A stretch of 64,000 bases of DNA from Steromphala cineraria (taxonomy: Eukaryota > Mollusca > Gastropoda > Trochida > Trochidae): NCBI GenBank assembly GCA_916613615.1, contig OU744720.1, positions 78,147,338-78,211,337 of the forward strand. Direction: 5' to 3'. The translations under genes and the position numbers were made by a program. Numbering within the stretch: the stretch's first letter is position 1; every line of letters begins with the position of its first letter. Of the stretch, positions 13,600 through 26,329 are shown one piece after another. The notes beneath the pieces were generated by a model. It searched no databases, was not told the DNA's origin, and saw only the letters and a program-made list of their open reading frames with translations.

Positions 13600-14300
13600 T
13601 ATTTGCTATTGTTCCTTACACTTAATACATTTATATATTATAATTCAAATCTCTTATCAACAGTGTTTCATTCTAATTTGACACCTTAAGGATAAATCAA
13701 GGTTCATACCTAGGTAAATACATTAAATCGAAAACCATCAGTAAAAAAATAGCTTTTCGTTCTTAACCAATTGAAATAAATAAAACTATATATAAACATA
13801 ATATTGTATACTGTTTTTATGAAATATGTATCATATTATCCTCATTTAATTTGATAAAAGAGTAATAAGAAATTTAACATCTTTCTTTTATGTCTTAAGT
13901 ATTCTCTCATTTCTTGTCAATATATAAAAACTGTTGCCGCTGACTTATTTATGTGTCCATGTACATTGGAAATGGCTGTAAATGATATCAAAATGGTTAT
14001 TTGGTTTAGAATGTCAAAATGTCATCTTCTTGTCTTCTTAACGTATTAACCTAAATTCCCCAACGAAATTATCTAAATAAAGGTATCAATCCAAGAGAAA
14101 ATGTGATTACAACAATAGACGTGTCCATGACAACGATGTTGAATAATACTACCTTGTTCACTGATGTAGGTTCAATTATATTTTCACAAAGTTTATGAAA
14201 ACGTATGTAGGTTAAATGCATGAACTGGTCAACTTTTTTTCACAGAAGTCATATCAATTCACCTTCTACAGGTATACCTACACATTTAAATCCTGAGCCT
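13600..14300. repeat. Segmental duplication block C, copy 1
   Basis: Collinear with 16690-17400 in direct orientation. The strongest shared phrase is 'gaatgtcaaaatgtcatc' followed by 'ttcttgtcttctta'. Others are 'aaggataaatcaa', 'gtgt(c/a)catg(t/c)acattg' and 'gcatgaa(c/g)tggtcaact'. No conserved coding frame. Confidence 0.8.
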
Positions 14301-14309
14301 AGTCACTAA

Positions 14310-16500
14310 GAAAGAATGTTTTCATGTTCCATTTGGAACCAATAAAATCGTATATTATGGAAATTGAGTCTCACATGGTTTTTAGTCATATTTCTGATTT
14401 CAAATCCCAAGCCAGCTACAGGTATGGTCGACTTTTCTTGCTTTTCTGGTAGAAAGGGTCGTTGTGGATGGCGTGATACACCGCAGATTGCGTTCTTCTT
14501 ATTTTCTTCTACAAGGTACAGACCGGCACCTTTAACAATAATAGTGGTTGACAATTAGATATTGTTAATGTTATAAATGAATACTATTCATTACAAGGTT
14601 TTTTTAGAGAGACGAAAAACATCTGAAGGGCATAAAGATCTGACCCAAAAGAACAGAATGTGATTATTGCAGGTGACAATCTTATTAACGAATTTCAGCC
14701 TGCTTGAGGACATGAATGAGAGAGTTATTGATTTGAGAAAAACATGTTAAGGAATTAAGTGTTGTAAATTCAGTTTGAAACTATCACATTTTGTTTTTCT
14801 GAGAAAACCAATGTTAATGTTAAAATGATTAAACTGGATTTTTTATATCAACTTGGAATTACTTAAACGATCTTAAAGCTGAATGATACATCCGTCAAGT
14901 CGTTTCACAAATCTAAATCACAAAGCTCCATCTATTCAACTGTCATTCAATTCACGGACCATAATTACAACTTTGATTCTCAAGTGATTGTGCTGTCAAC
15001 GATTTCAAGATTCAGGGTCTTTGTCCCTAAAGAAATGAATCCTAACTGCTTCAGGTGACTCTGTGGTTCTAAATTTGATTTCACCTTTACATTTTTCCCA
15101 TGTGTATTTCGGAAAAATACAGTAGAAAAATTGACTTATGATAGAGCAAAGCTGGGTACGATTTTGAACATTCAACCAATGAAACCTGCAATTGACAAGA
15201 GCAACGATAACCCAAATTTTCAGTTTTACCAACACCATTTCTGACAATGAGCAATGAGCGTAATCTCACATTAAGTGGGTAATAGGCACCCATAGGTACC
15301 CTGATACGACGTAAGATGTAATAAACGCGGTAAGGTGTTATAACTGCGGTAAATTGTAATAAAAACCTTGTTTTTAAATAGGAGGTCGTCTGCTACAGCC
15401 TCGTCACGTGACCCTACCCAACGACAGGAATAGATGTCATAGCTGCAAATCTGATTTCAAATCATGTCCGAGATGTTCGAGTTGCAACCAAAAACAATTT
15501 TGAGAATAGTCTCATATATGCTCGAAGCTATAGGCTGATAATATGATAAATCTTTCAATTGTTAATATCTGCATATATATATGATTTTCTCCAAACTTCA
15601 AACAGATATGGTATGACCGAGACACCATTTTTCACAACAATCATGTTTTCTCATTATAACTAACAATTAAGCAGAAATGTGACTGAAGTCATCTTAACAA
15701 AATGAAAATGAGAATGTAAAAAATCGGATGTTTGCTTGTGCAACCTATAGAAGAGAAACAAGAGAAAATCTTTAAGTATTGAGATAACATCTGAAATACA
15801 AGAGAATCACATTCAGGATCACTTTGTATTCTACACAGCTTGTTCCAGACTAATCAATTACAACCATCCATCGTTTTTCATCTGTTCTTTAACGTTTCTC
15901 CTCTGTTCAGGTTTATTATCCTTTCTTCTACTTCTTGCGTCTTTTGGTTCTTTTAAATTTGTCCAGCAAATTGATATACTTTACTGTGCCTTCATTTACT
16001 TTCAAGTAATACGTTACATTGTAAACAAATGTAATACAATACCAAGAATTAATAACATGTGAAGAACATGTTCATATCGTTAGCAAACCAACATTCAAAA
16101 ACTTAACACTGAAAAACACTTGTTTCACATGGAATCTAAAATGCCAGCTGATAATTCCTATTTGAAATTCCCAGTCAGCTGTCCAAAAAAATCATATCGC
16201 TTATGGACAGAACAGTGTAGCTTCGATTACTACAATGTATTTCCCACTTACTTTAGATACAGTCTTACATGATTGCTTATGTTGATTAAAAATAAATCTA
16301 TCGTCCTGAAATGAAAGTTTAATTGGCTTTTGTCATTCATAGCACAGCTTGTTTTACCAACTTTAAGATATCAGTGAAAGTAATTTGTCAATGTAATGAA
16401 ACAACTAAAGAAATTATCAGTGCTAAACATTACATGTACTTCTCAGAATGCACCAATTGTTTGGAGAAGTCGAAACTTATTTATTTTAAAAAGTTTTTTA
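14310..16500. repeat. Segmental duplication block D, copy 1
   Basis: Matches 19290-22340, and in part 26330-27190, in the same orientation. Landmarks in order are 'ggcgtgatacac(c/t)gcagattgcg', 'atgaatgagaga(g/a)ttattgatttga', 'cacggaccataattacaa', 'aaatgtgactgaagtc' and 'tcattcatagcaca'. About 15100-15600 is absent from the other copies and looks like an insertion. Confidence 0.85.
15100..15600. mobile_element. Probable insertion in block D copy 1
   Basis: Duplicate copies run directly from the 'gatttcacc(t/c)ttacat' landmark to the 'accgagac' landmark, but here about 500 bp intervene. The insert contains three imperfect units of 'gcggtaa(g)(g)tgtaataa' near 15310-15365 and a GC-richer patch around 15385-15430. 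No transposase or clear TIR was identified, so the class is unknown. Confidence 0.45.
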
Positions 16501-16689
16501 AAACGAATAACATCCAGTCCCCATTCCCATGACGTTAACCTTCACAGATTTCAGTAAGCTGTTTTCAATACCGAGTGCATAGTCTTAGACAATGGAACAA
16601 TGACACACCGTTCTTCAGCCATTTACCTTAAATAGTAACAAAATTTACCCTTGGTTACATTTATTCAAAGACCTTCCACAAAACTGTAA

Positions 16690-17400
16690 ACATGTATAAA
16701 AATATGGTTCAATCTCTCATAATGTTTTCTTATTCTAATTGACAACCCCAAGGATAAATCAAATATCTTGGATAGGCAAATACGTTAATTCGAATAATTT
16801 TATTTACTCTCTAAACACATTGAGATAAAAGAAACTTTATATCAACATAATAGCATTATAAACTACATTTAATTAATATAAAACTTTCCATTCTGCCCAT
16901 TTAATGTATATTTAATTGAAGTGCAATACGATTACGCCTCTTTTAAAATAATAAGTGCAATAAGAAAAAAATCATCTATCATTTGGCATTTTAGTTTTTT
17001 TATTTCTTGCCAAAAACTGTTGTTGGTGACCCATTGATGTGTACATGCACATTGAAAAGGTTGAAAATGATACAAAGTTGGTTTCTGGTTGTGAATGTCA
17101 AAATGTCATCTTCTTGTCTTCTTATCTCATTAACCTAGAAAATTCCAAATGAAATGAACCTTGTAAATGTATCATAACTAGTGAAGATCTCAATAAAAAT
17201 TTCGACAATGGAGATTTCCATAACAGGAATGTTAAATAATACTTCCTAGTACGCAGCTGTCAGTTATATTTCCCCAAAGTATGTATCGTTCAATGCATGA
17301 AGTGGTCAACTTATTCTAACAGAAGTAAAATCAGTTCAACTGCTGCACATTTAATGCATATAAATTCTTAGCCGAGTGACTAAAATTTACTTCACAAATC
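16690..17400. repeat. Segmental duplication block C, copy 2
   Basis: Direct partner of 13600-14300, offset by about 3.1 kb. It directly follows block D copy 1, as C copy 1 directly precedes it. Confidence 0.8.
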
Positions 17401-18254
17401 AAGATGAAAATATGATTACAAGTATATGGATTATGCATTATCATCAGCCCTGTCTCCTGTCAACCATTGTACATAAGTATCCCGTATTGAAAGAATCCCT
17501 ACAATGAAAATGTTGAACCGACTTAAAGGCATTATGACAAGATATAAATTACCTAGAATATTAATCTAATTGGCAACGTTCACACATTCTGAACCGATAA
17601 TAATTCGAGAAAATGCTTCTCAATTGACTCCAGATTGTTGCAGCAGAGCAGTCGATGTCAATCAGTGTTACAAATGAATTTTCCCCTTCTTTTTCTTATT
17701 CCTGTGATTTCGTAATGTTACTGATTTTGGGCATAGTTAGTATTTTTATTGATATCACGAACAATCTATTAAATCTCAATTTACACCACAAATAATCAAG
17801 TTAACACCGTTTCTGAAAAGGTCAGGAATAAATAAAACCAAACATAATAAAAAAATCAATATTAGTAGAACTGTAGTTGGCATTAAATTAAAAATATACA
17901 TATACATAAAAATGCTTATCTAGAAGCAATGAATTTTGGAGATTCAATTCAAAATAATATTTTAAAAAAAATCAAATTTTAAAAATCCAAAACTCAAATA
18001 CCGAAAGCTGATTAACATGGCAGTTAACAATAAAAGATTTGTTCATCTTTACTCTCTAGTAACATGATGTGGGAAGGAATATTAATAAGAGATAATGTCA
18101 ATATCTTGTATGTTTAGAGATTATTCTTATTGGTCATTTCATCCATTGTTTCTAAATTCACATTAATCAAGTCACTACCATTCCCTGTATACATCTGATG
18201 TACGTTTCTGGATAAAGTGAAAGTAAATGAAGTTTTATTTAGATGTTTCTGATT
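17401..18254. other. AT-rich intergenic, nothing recognised
   Basis: Long A/T runs around 17860-17990. No gene or element was recognised. Confidence 0.5.
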
Positions 18255-19160
18255 ATTTGAAGTTTGTAAAGGAAGAGAATCATGTCTGATTGATGATCAG
18301 TCATATGGTTTGTAAAATAGCAAAGGTCTTGCAGAAGTGTTGTTGTGTCACAGCACAGATGTTCTTCATAGAAAGTCCCCATGAATATTGTGTTCAACAA
18401 TTAAGTGTGGACCTTACTCTTTATACTGATTTGATTGATTCTAATTTTTCAACATTTGTAACATATTATTCGTAGAATCAAACTCATTACTGTGAATATC
18501 ACCCAACCATTTTGTGTTGATTGTTGTTCTAAGTGCGTCTGCATACTGCAAAAAGAAACAAAGAAACAAAAACAAAAACGTACTGGGAAAATTTGTCTCC
18601 TGTAAGAGTGTTGTTTAGCTTAACACTTCCATAACATCTAACCAATGTAATAAGATTGATATCTAACTCAACCAATACATAAACAACAAAGGAAAAACAA
18701 ACACTCTCAGATCGAGACACAACATTTGGCACACTTCACAACACCTGAATGCGGTCCATAAAGGATCAAATGGCTGTTTTCAGTACTCCGACAAAATCAA
18801 TTATAGACAGTCTATTTGTATAGAAGGTAATCTTAATAACGTGGCCTGTGCCAAACATGTTTTTGTTGTTGCCAATACTCATGGATTACTGTGTACGTTC
18901 TACTGACCCTCTAGCGCTAGGATATTTCATTTACACATATCTAACCTAACAATTCGTAACGCTATATGAAATTATAGGTTCTTTTTGGTGAAATTTATGA
19001 AACAATGGAGTACTGTTGAAGTTGGAGGCTATGTTGAGAGAATGATATATAGTCAATTCGGTCTCATCTACTGAGTCAACCTGATAAAAAAATAATCAAC
19101 AATATGACGCCGCCAGCAAAATAGTTTTTATTGTCTGTTCTCTGAACAATATGATCACAT
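18255..19160. repeat. Segmental duplication block B, copy 2
   Basis: Direct partner of 6530-7650, offset by about 11.7 kb. Confidence 0.75.
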
Positions 19161-21112
19161 GTTTGATTCTAATAAACTACTGTGCGTCGCAGACAGCTGA
19201 TGCATTTGGGCATAAGCAGTAGCATTTCATATATATCTGGGTGAACAACAAATCTAATTTCTTTTGAAGAAAGAAGTCACAAAATGGTATAGTATTGTAA
19301 TTGAGTCTCAACTGCATTTTAGCCTTAATTTTGATTTCAAAAACTAAGCCGGCTACTAATACCTTGTTTCACTTGATGCAGAAAAAAACATGGTGAAAGA
19401 TACGTAAATGGCGTGATACACTGCAGATTGCGGTCTCCATATTTTATTTCTTTTCAGACATGTTCAACATTAATAGTAATTGTTATGTCTTTCTAGTTGT
19501 AACTACAGTTTATTTTTACAGCTACATTCTTAACAGTGAAGATAGAAATATTATCCTACATGTTTGTAACTTTCTCCAAGTTATAAATAAAAGCAAAACT
19601 GTTAATCATTTTATATGCGCTGGTAATGAGTTTGTATTTTGGGCCTTTGGTCTCTATTTTGAATAAAATGTCTGTTTGAATATAGTTTGTGTAAAATCAA
19701 CTAATTTGCAAATAAGAATTATGTTCTTGTTTCTTGAAAAGGGATTTTTTATTAGGTTATTTTCTATGTTGTTATACTGATGTACTGGAGTGTTATGATA
19801 CTTTTTAAAATAAGTGTCTGTGACAAGAAGTTTTATTAGAGCAAACATCAAATGTTTCTATTTCATCCCTTATTGAAAAGTCTGAAGTAATGGTCTTTTA
19901 CAATGCAATTAATTAATATGAATACAAACAAAATATGTCAAAATAGCTTTGTTCAAATTTGTAATTTCCAATTTGTTCGAATGGTAACAATAATGTATGA
20001 GAGAAAGTCATTCAAAAAACACTCAATCATCTTGTAAAAGTTAGAGTTGAGAAATCATATACATGTTTATATGTTTGTGCAAATAGAGTGCCATTTGATA
20101 AATAAGGTTAATATGTTTATGTCAATATACCAAGGCTATTTTCGACAAATATGTTACTGAATAAGACAGAATGATATCACATTCCAGCCATCTTAACACC
20201 TTGAATAACGTTAATGCACAAATGATAATTTCATAGTATACATTGCTTCTACTGTCTTGAATGCTACATTGTACATCTTTTAAAGCAGAATGCGACCCCT
20301 CTTGTGATTATTTGCAACTATAATGAAATGTTTTTAAAAATAATTTTTCCTTAGCTTAATTTGTGTGTTTCCTTGATTCAAATGTCCTCCTTTCCACACG
20401 TTTCTACGAATTATTGACCAGTAAAATGATAGTGGTATTCATTACAAGATGTTTTTCAGAGACATGAAAAACATCTCAAGGGCATGAAGATTCCATCCAA
20501 CGAATAACTGCAACTGAGAATCTAATAAGCTAAATTAAGCCTGCTCGAGGATATGAATGAGAGAATTATTGATTTGATAAAAACATTCGAAGGAATTAGG
20601 TGTTGTAAATTCAATTTGAAAATATCGCTTTTTCTGAGAAAACTATTGTTGATGTGTAGGATAAAACATGACCCGCGGGCATTATTGAAAAGTATCGCCC
20701 ATTTCCCACGGCTAATGCCCATGGGTTATGTTTTATCTAACCTATAAACCAACAGAAAAAGTTTGAAAACAATTTTGTTCTAAAATATACGATGGTGGAC
20801 ACAGTAATAACAAAGTGTTATTGGGAGTCGATCCAATGTGTTTTCGTTTGAAAAGCACATCGCGCGAACGCAGCCGTATCACCCTTAGTATGTTATACAT
20901 ATGCAGCCAGCATTCATCTGCAGTTGTACATTTACTCGTATAATTTTCACTTTAGAATCGACTCAAAATCCCTAGATCGTCAATTTATGATTAAGAATGG
21001 TAAACTAAGTAATCTAGCATTAGTTTCCTGAAAAAATATAATGATATGAAATATCAATTCACTCAAACTTAGACCTTTGTTATAAAAGCACCTAACATCG
21101 TACTTCCTTCAG

Positions 21113-21160
21113 TGCCGTCACAATAGCTCAGTAGGCAAGCTTTGTGGGTTCGAGACGGCA
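21113..21160 (+). repeat. Truncated tRNA-like unit
   Basis: TGCCGTC (21113-21119) pairs perfectly with GACGGCA (21154-21160), like an acceptor stem. Between them lie an A-box-like 'tagctcagtaggc' and a B-box-like 'gggttcgagac'. The spacing is too short for an anticodon arm, so this is a deleted tRNA or the head of a tRNA-derived SINE, not a working tRNA. Confidence 0.6.
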
Positions 21161-21280
21161 AAACACCAAAAACGTTTGCACATAGGAAATTGAAAATTGT
21201 GTTACTTTTCAAAATTGAAAGTTACATGTACTTAATACCTTGATTTAAAAAAATTCTTTTATCAAATGATTGGAAAATAA

Positions 21281-21400
21281 TTAAGATAATTGCCCGGGGC
21301 AGAGGACATTATTAACGTAATTTCCCGTGGCAGAGGGCATAATCAAGGTAATTGCCCGGGGCAGAGGGACGTAATCAGGCCAGAGGGAAATTACGAAAAA
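21281..21400. repeat. GC-rich short tandem repeat
   Basis: About three imperfect ~35-bp units built on 'attgcccggggcagagg' followed by 'cataatcaaggtaa' variants. The GC content contrasts sharply with the surroundings. It lies near the right end of the inserted element. Confidence 0.7.
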
Positions 21401-22917
21401 TAGTGTCCCGGAAGAACAATAGAGTGACGTCACTGGAGGATTATGTTGAAATAATTGAACTGAATTTTTTATATTAACTTGGAATTCAGTAAAACTCCAA
21501 CAATTTAACAACATGTATTATGCAGTGCACGGACCATAATTACAACTTTCATTCTCAAGTGATTGTGCTGTCCAAGATTTCAAGATTCTGGTTCTTTGTC
21601 TTTACTTCATTGTAGAGAAACAAATGAATCTTTATTGCTTCAAGTGACACTGTGGTTCTAAACTTTAATTTCACCCTTACATATTTTGTAGTACCGAGAT
21701 TGAGTGGTACCGAGACTTGCCACAGGCACCACGTTTCACAACAATCAGGAATAAGTCAGATCTTTCATTATAACTAACAATTGAGCAGAAATGTGACTGA
21801 AGTCTTCTTAACATTATGAAAATGAAAATGTGCAAACTATAGACGAGAAACATGTGAAAATCGTTAAGTAATGTGATATCATATGAAGTTAAAGTGAATA
21901 CCATTCAGGTTCACTTTGTATTCTGCTTGTTCCAGACTAATCAACTACAACTATCAATTGTTTTTCATCTGTTTTCACCAGTTTTCATTTCTCATGTGAT
22001 ATTTATATTCTCATTTCTTTTTTGTCTAGCGTCTCTTGGTTCGTTTGTCCAGCCAAGTTGAACAGGCTGTAACTCAATGACAGAGCATTGTAGCCTACAT
22101 TACCATTTACACTTACATGAGTTACAGTCGTACAGTCGTACCTTGCAATGTAAATAAATCCATCGTCCTGGAGATAAAGTGTGTCTAGTTAGATATAGTC
22201 ATTCATAGCACAACTTGTATTACCCGCATTTTAATATCAGAGCAAGGAGTTTGGCCGATTTAATGAAACAATTCAAAAATAAAAAATTATCAGTGTCAAA
22301 TCTCACTAATCAGATAGCAGGTAACATAGATAATGCGTTTGTTTAAAAATAAATGACATTCGAAAGAAAAATGTTTTGTTTAAAATTTGATAATATCAAG
22401 TGCCCACTATAGTGTTACACCTTCACAAACACGCTCGTCTCTCATCTAATTGTGAATTCGTGTGCAAATGAAGTCTGATCGATGTTTTAATGGATTAATT
22501 GATATATTTGTCCCAGTCAGTTTTGGCCTGAAGATATGGCAATGGATATGGAGTTTAAACTATCCATATATAACTTTAAGCTATAAATTGTAGCTTAAAT
22601 AAAACTAATGGCAATTAATGTACACGTTGAAGTACATTATTGAATGAAATCCTCACAAACAAACTCATTTTTAACAATACTACCTATGTACGGATATTAG
22701 AAATAATTGAAATACATTTCAACAACTATTCAGACAAAAAATTTCTTGATTAATGTTTTCTTCTATTGAAGATAAAGTTTCCATGACTTCTTCAGAAAAT
22801 TGGCTTCTAGATAAGTAAAGTATTCACAACGTCACGTCCGATACGAAAAGCTTTACAACTCTACTCACCACATTTATGGTGCTAGCTTATCAGCCTACTG
22901 CGAGGACTTTGAATAGT

Positions 22918-23180
22918 CAGTCTTAGTAAACCTAGCTCAATATTATCTGCTTCACTCCTATACTGAGTCTGGAAAGGCTTAGTAGAGAGTCGCGTCAGCC
23001 AACGTATCGAATTGACCAATCAGAACTCATCTTACCAAGCCGCAATAGTGTGCCTTCGCACGTATAACGTGAGAGGGTCATAGGTCGCAGAAAGGTCGGC
23101 TGACGCGACCCTCTATTAGGCCTTTCTAGACTCAGTATAGGAGTGAAACGGATAATATTGAGGCCGGGTTACTTAGACTG
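22918..23180. mobile_element. MITE family 1, copy 2 (263 bp, 9-bp TSD)
   Basis: The TIRs read CAGTCTTAGTAAACC at the left and CAGTCTAAGTAACCC (reverse complement) at the right. The element is flanked by a perfect 9-bp target duplication, ttgaatagt, at 22909-22917 and 23181-23189. Subterminal 'agagtcgcgtcagcc' and 'ggctgacgcgaccct' form a second inverted pair. A 9-bp TSD fits Mutator-like (MULE) transposition. It is non-autonomous, with no reading frame. It is absent from the opposite inverted arm, so it arrived later. Confidence 0.93.
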
Positions 23181-23524
23181 TTGAATAGTCCTTTCCAGAC
23201 AGCTTGTAAAACGAATTTCTGCTGTTGTGTTACCACTTACTACACGAAGACAGATTTGTTTAAATCAAGTTTTTTGCGTATTAGGTAAAGTGTCTCAGAT
23301 AAACTTATGACTGAATGACAAAACAGGTTGTTCTCTCCTGAACAGTTAATTACATAATGTTACCACCGAATGTTTTTCCTGAAATCTTGTTGAATGCTAT
23401 TCGTTCTTGTTTGCCATCAACATTTTCGTGATCCCTAATTGATAGCGTCGAATTATTATAATTATATTACTCTTTTAAGGAGAAGGACTAGTGAAGGTTA
23501 CTGACGAAACGTTTCATCCTTAGT

Positions 23525-23945
23525 GCAAAACACCTTCATATTTCTACCTGTGTGACTGAGTTTGTGCACAGTTTCCGACTCGTTTTAATGAATTGAAGAT
23601 CCTTATTGTAAAACACGTTCATATATGTCTATTTTGTGACTATGTTTGTGCATAATTATCAACACTATTGAATTGCGGGTTATTATCGTAAAACATTCAT
23701 ATATTTCTATCAGTGTGACTAAGCTTGTGTACAATGACCGGCACCATTTAATAAATTGCAGGTTTATGTTGTAAAACAAATTCATATATTTCGATCTGTG
23801 TGACTGATGTTATACATAATTGTTGGCACGTTTTAAAAATAGCAGGTCTTTATTGTAAAATACTCATATATTTCTATCTGTATGACTGAGGTTGTGCACA
23901 ATCATCGAGATGTTTTATTGAATTGCAAGTCCTTATTTGTGTTTG
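23525..23945 (+). repeat. Minisatellite, five ~79-84-bp units
   Basis: Five imperfect units share 'tcatatatttctat', '(c/t)tgtgtgactga', 'tgtgca(c/t)aat' and 'ccttattgtaaaa'. Anchor spacing is 84, 79, 83 and 84 bp. The same minisatellite is present in reverse orientation at 61821-62225. Confidence 0.88.
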
Positions 23946-24449
23946 ATTAACGGGTGAACGTATCCCAAACAATTTCTAAAATTGAAAGAAGACAACTGGA
24001 CGTAGCAAATCACTAAATTTGAACTTTATAGAACTGCCAATATCTTGTGCACTTTCAATTTACAGCCTGGGACTAGCTGCATTGTGTTTCATGATAATTC
24101 ATATACGAGTATGATTCCTTGTAATGTTCTTAAAATTATCAATATAAAGCCTCTGTATTGAATTTGTTTAACTTATGAATTAGGATTGCATTGATCATGG
24201 AAATGTGCTAAGCATGTGTATTTCAACCTACCTACGAAACAAGTGAAGGAGCGAGAATGGCTCACATACCCAAGCTTCCCGCTTAAGTCAACTAGCAAAA
24301 GACACATACGGGGGAATTGATAGGCGAAATAAAGGTGATGTTGTATGACAGTCGAGCATATGTTTTCAATGCTATCAAGATTTCGATTCCCTTCATAGAT
24401 ATAAACAATGCATCATTGTAAGATTTTTTTGTTTCTTATCCTTTGATCT

Positions 24450-25025
24450 TGTGACAACCACTGAATAAATGTTTGGTCATGTTCCTAAAAGAAGGCCACA
24501 CAGCATTAAATTCTTCACACATTGGTTATTCCCTTAAAAACACCTACTAGGCATTTGGCAGAAATATTTACTAAGTCTGGTCAAGATAGCTTGTCTAGTT
24601 TGGGAGATATGCCTTGAACAAATTACTGTATAAGAGAGTCCAAGTTTAAGTCAGGTGTCATTGAAACCAAAGAATAGCAAAATTATTAGTCTTATCATGA
24701 AAAGGCACAAGTGATCAAGGTTTGTAAAGCTAGCTTGCATAGTTTAGGAGATATGCTCCGGACAAGCTGACTTCTCATAGAGTAACTGTATTCATATTTC
24801 CATGGAGACATTAAGATGATTAATTATACCTCGATTTTAAGACTTAACCCAGAAATTTCACATCTAGGGATCACGGTTGACATGTGCTTGTAGTGTGGCT
24901 AAAAAAACAAAAAGAGTTTAGTAGATATGCTTCGGACAAACTTTTATGATGGACGAACAAACGGACGGGCAGAATGAAAGCAACATACCCCCATGGTGCT
25001 GTAATGCTGGGGATAAACCTTGTTT
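24450..25025. repeat. Dispersed bivalve-type repeat relic
   Basis: Contains two imperfect copies of '(g/a)gagatatgc(c/t)(t/c)(t/c)g(g/a)acaa' and ends in 'gacggacgggcagaatgaaa' then 'atgctggggata'. This resembles the degenerate coding-free repeats that end in primer-like gacggacgg tails elsewhere in molluscan DNA. No matching unit was seen in the opposite inverted arm. Confidence 0.45.
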
Positions 25026-26329
25026 AAAATAATGTGCAATACTTGTTGCAAATGGTATTGAAATCAAAGTACCTTTGCATAATGAACGATAAAACAACTT
25101 TTCTACTGTTGGTCAACGGTGTACAAAAAGATTGACCAATCAAATGTCTTCATTATCATTCCCACTTCAAATGCCTCTAAGATACATGTAGGTACTTCGT
25201 TTCTGTAGACAAGTAAAAATTCCAGCAATGATAACACCTATGCAATCAACCAGAACGTTCTTGCTCTACACTTTGGTCATTTAAGTTTCGGAGAATTCTT
25301 CTTTGGAATATCAATAGAAGAGGACACTTCGGTTCATCCGTTCAGCTTTAGTATCCAGAATAGTTTTATTTCTTCATTTCAGGAACATTGCTAAAGGGAA
25401 GTAGGCAATACGTAACTCTATATCCTAGTTTACCATTTCCACCTGCTAATTACTGGTTTCCCATACATTATACGTATACCATAAACGTCATTGACATGCC
25501 TACTTAATGTTTCCTTCAGGCAGGTTGCTTTTCTTTAATGAGCACTGCAAATGGAGATCAGGTGGTAGTTGTCTGCTTTTGTTACTAGAATATATCGAGT
25601 GTAGAAGAACTGACACTTTAAAACACCATAGCTCAACTATGAAGGTGAGGTATGCTTTGGTTGTAGAATTCGACTAAAGAATTCTTAGCTGCGATTGAAT
25701 ATAACGTAATTTTAATTAAAAACAATGAAGAATTCAGGTAACCACACGTATTTTTCTTAAAATACGTCAATTCATGATTGTTATTTTTATAGAAATTGTG
25801 ATCAATAGTTGAGTATTGAAAATTAAATAAAAGTTTACGAATCTTTAACTTACAGGCATAATGTAAGGTGTTGTTAGATGTTATAAGGAAAACTACATTT
25901 AACAGAAAATGTGTGGTATGTATTTTTGTAACATCAAATTCAGGAATCATAATTCAGAATCCATAACTAACATATTGGTATAAATATAGTTCCTCCTATT
26001 TTTCGTTTTAAAAACTGAAGTACTCGAAAGAGTAAGACATATTTATAAAGGCACCTCATGATAGCACGTCATGAACATACTCTTGAACACATGATAACCA
26101 GTGAAAAATGCCTACTCGCCATTTCTACAGTTCAATTATACCTAGCTAGATTCCATTTTTTTTTTAAATTCACATATTGTAAAAGATTTGATATAGGATG
26201 ATGTTATGTTATAAACAAGTGATTTTCCAAGATCAAAACTAATTATTATTGTGCATCCAAAATGCATATCCCTGCACGTTAATGTTAATTTTCATATACA
26301 TTGTTCATATTTGAAAAGTACAGAATTCG

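Larger units (their letters stand above)
20661..21445. mobile_element. Dispersed element inserted in block D copy 2
   Basis: The paralogous copy at 14.8 kb passes from 'gagaaaac(c/t)a(a/t)tgtt' to 'ttttttatat(c/t)aacttgg' without this stretch. The insert opens with an inverted pair, GATAAAACATGACCC near 20660 and GGGTTATGTTTTATC near 20726. Much of 20661-21010 matches 32590-32945 in direct orientation, with shared phrases 'agtcgatccaatgtgtttt', 'gattttcacttta' and 'atcgactcaaaa'. It also contains the tRNA-like unit at 21113 and GC-rich repeats at 21285. No protein-coding frame was recognised. Confidence 0.7.
19290..22340. repeat. Segmental duplication block D, copy 2
   Basis: Direct partner of 14310-16500. 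Relative to copy 1 it lacks the 15100-15600 insert but has its own insert at about 20661-21445. The reciprocal presence and absence shows that both insertions happened after the duplication. Confidence 0.85.
22370..26250 (+). repeat. Large inverted duplication, left arm
   Basis: Read against the reverse complement of 59360-62870, the order of similarity is collinear. 22381-22560 matches 62870-62640 (for example 'ggattaattgatatatttgtc'). The 23525-23945 minisatellite matches 62225-61821. 25108-25220 matches 60530-60420 ('aaatgtcttcattatca'). 25302-25710 matches 60370-59985. 25715-25945 matches 59985-59765. 25990-26250 matches 59640-59370 ('gataaccagtgaaaaat'). The arms are about 33 kb apart and carry different later insertions. 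No gene was recognised inside. Confidence 0.88.

Noticed and set aside
23525..23945. Possible CRISPR-like array
   Set aside because: Units diverge throughout, with no exact repeat/unique spacer alternation, and the context is eukaryotic.
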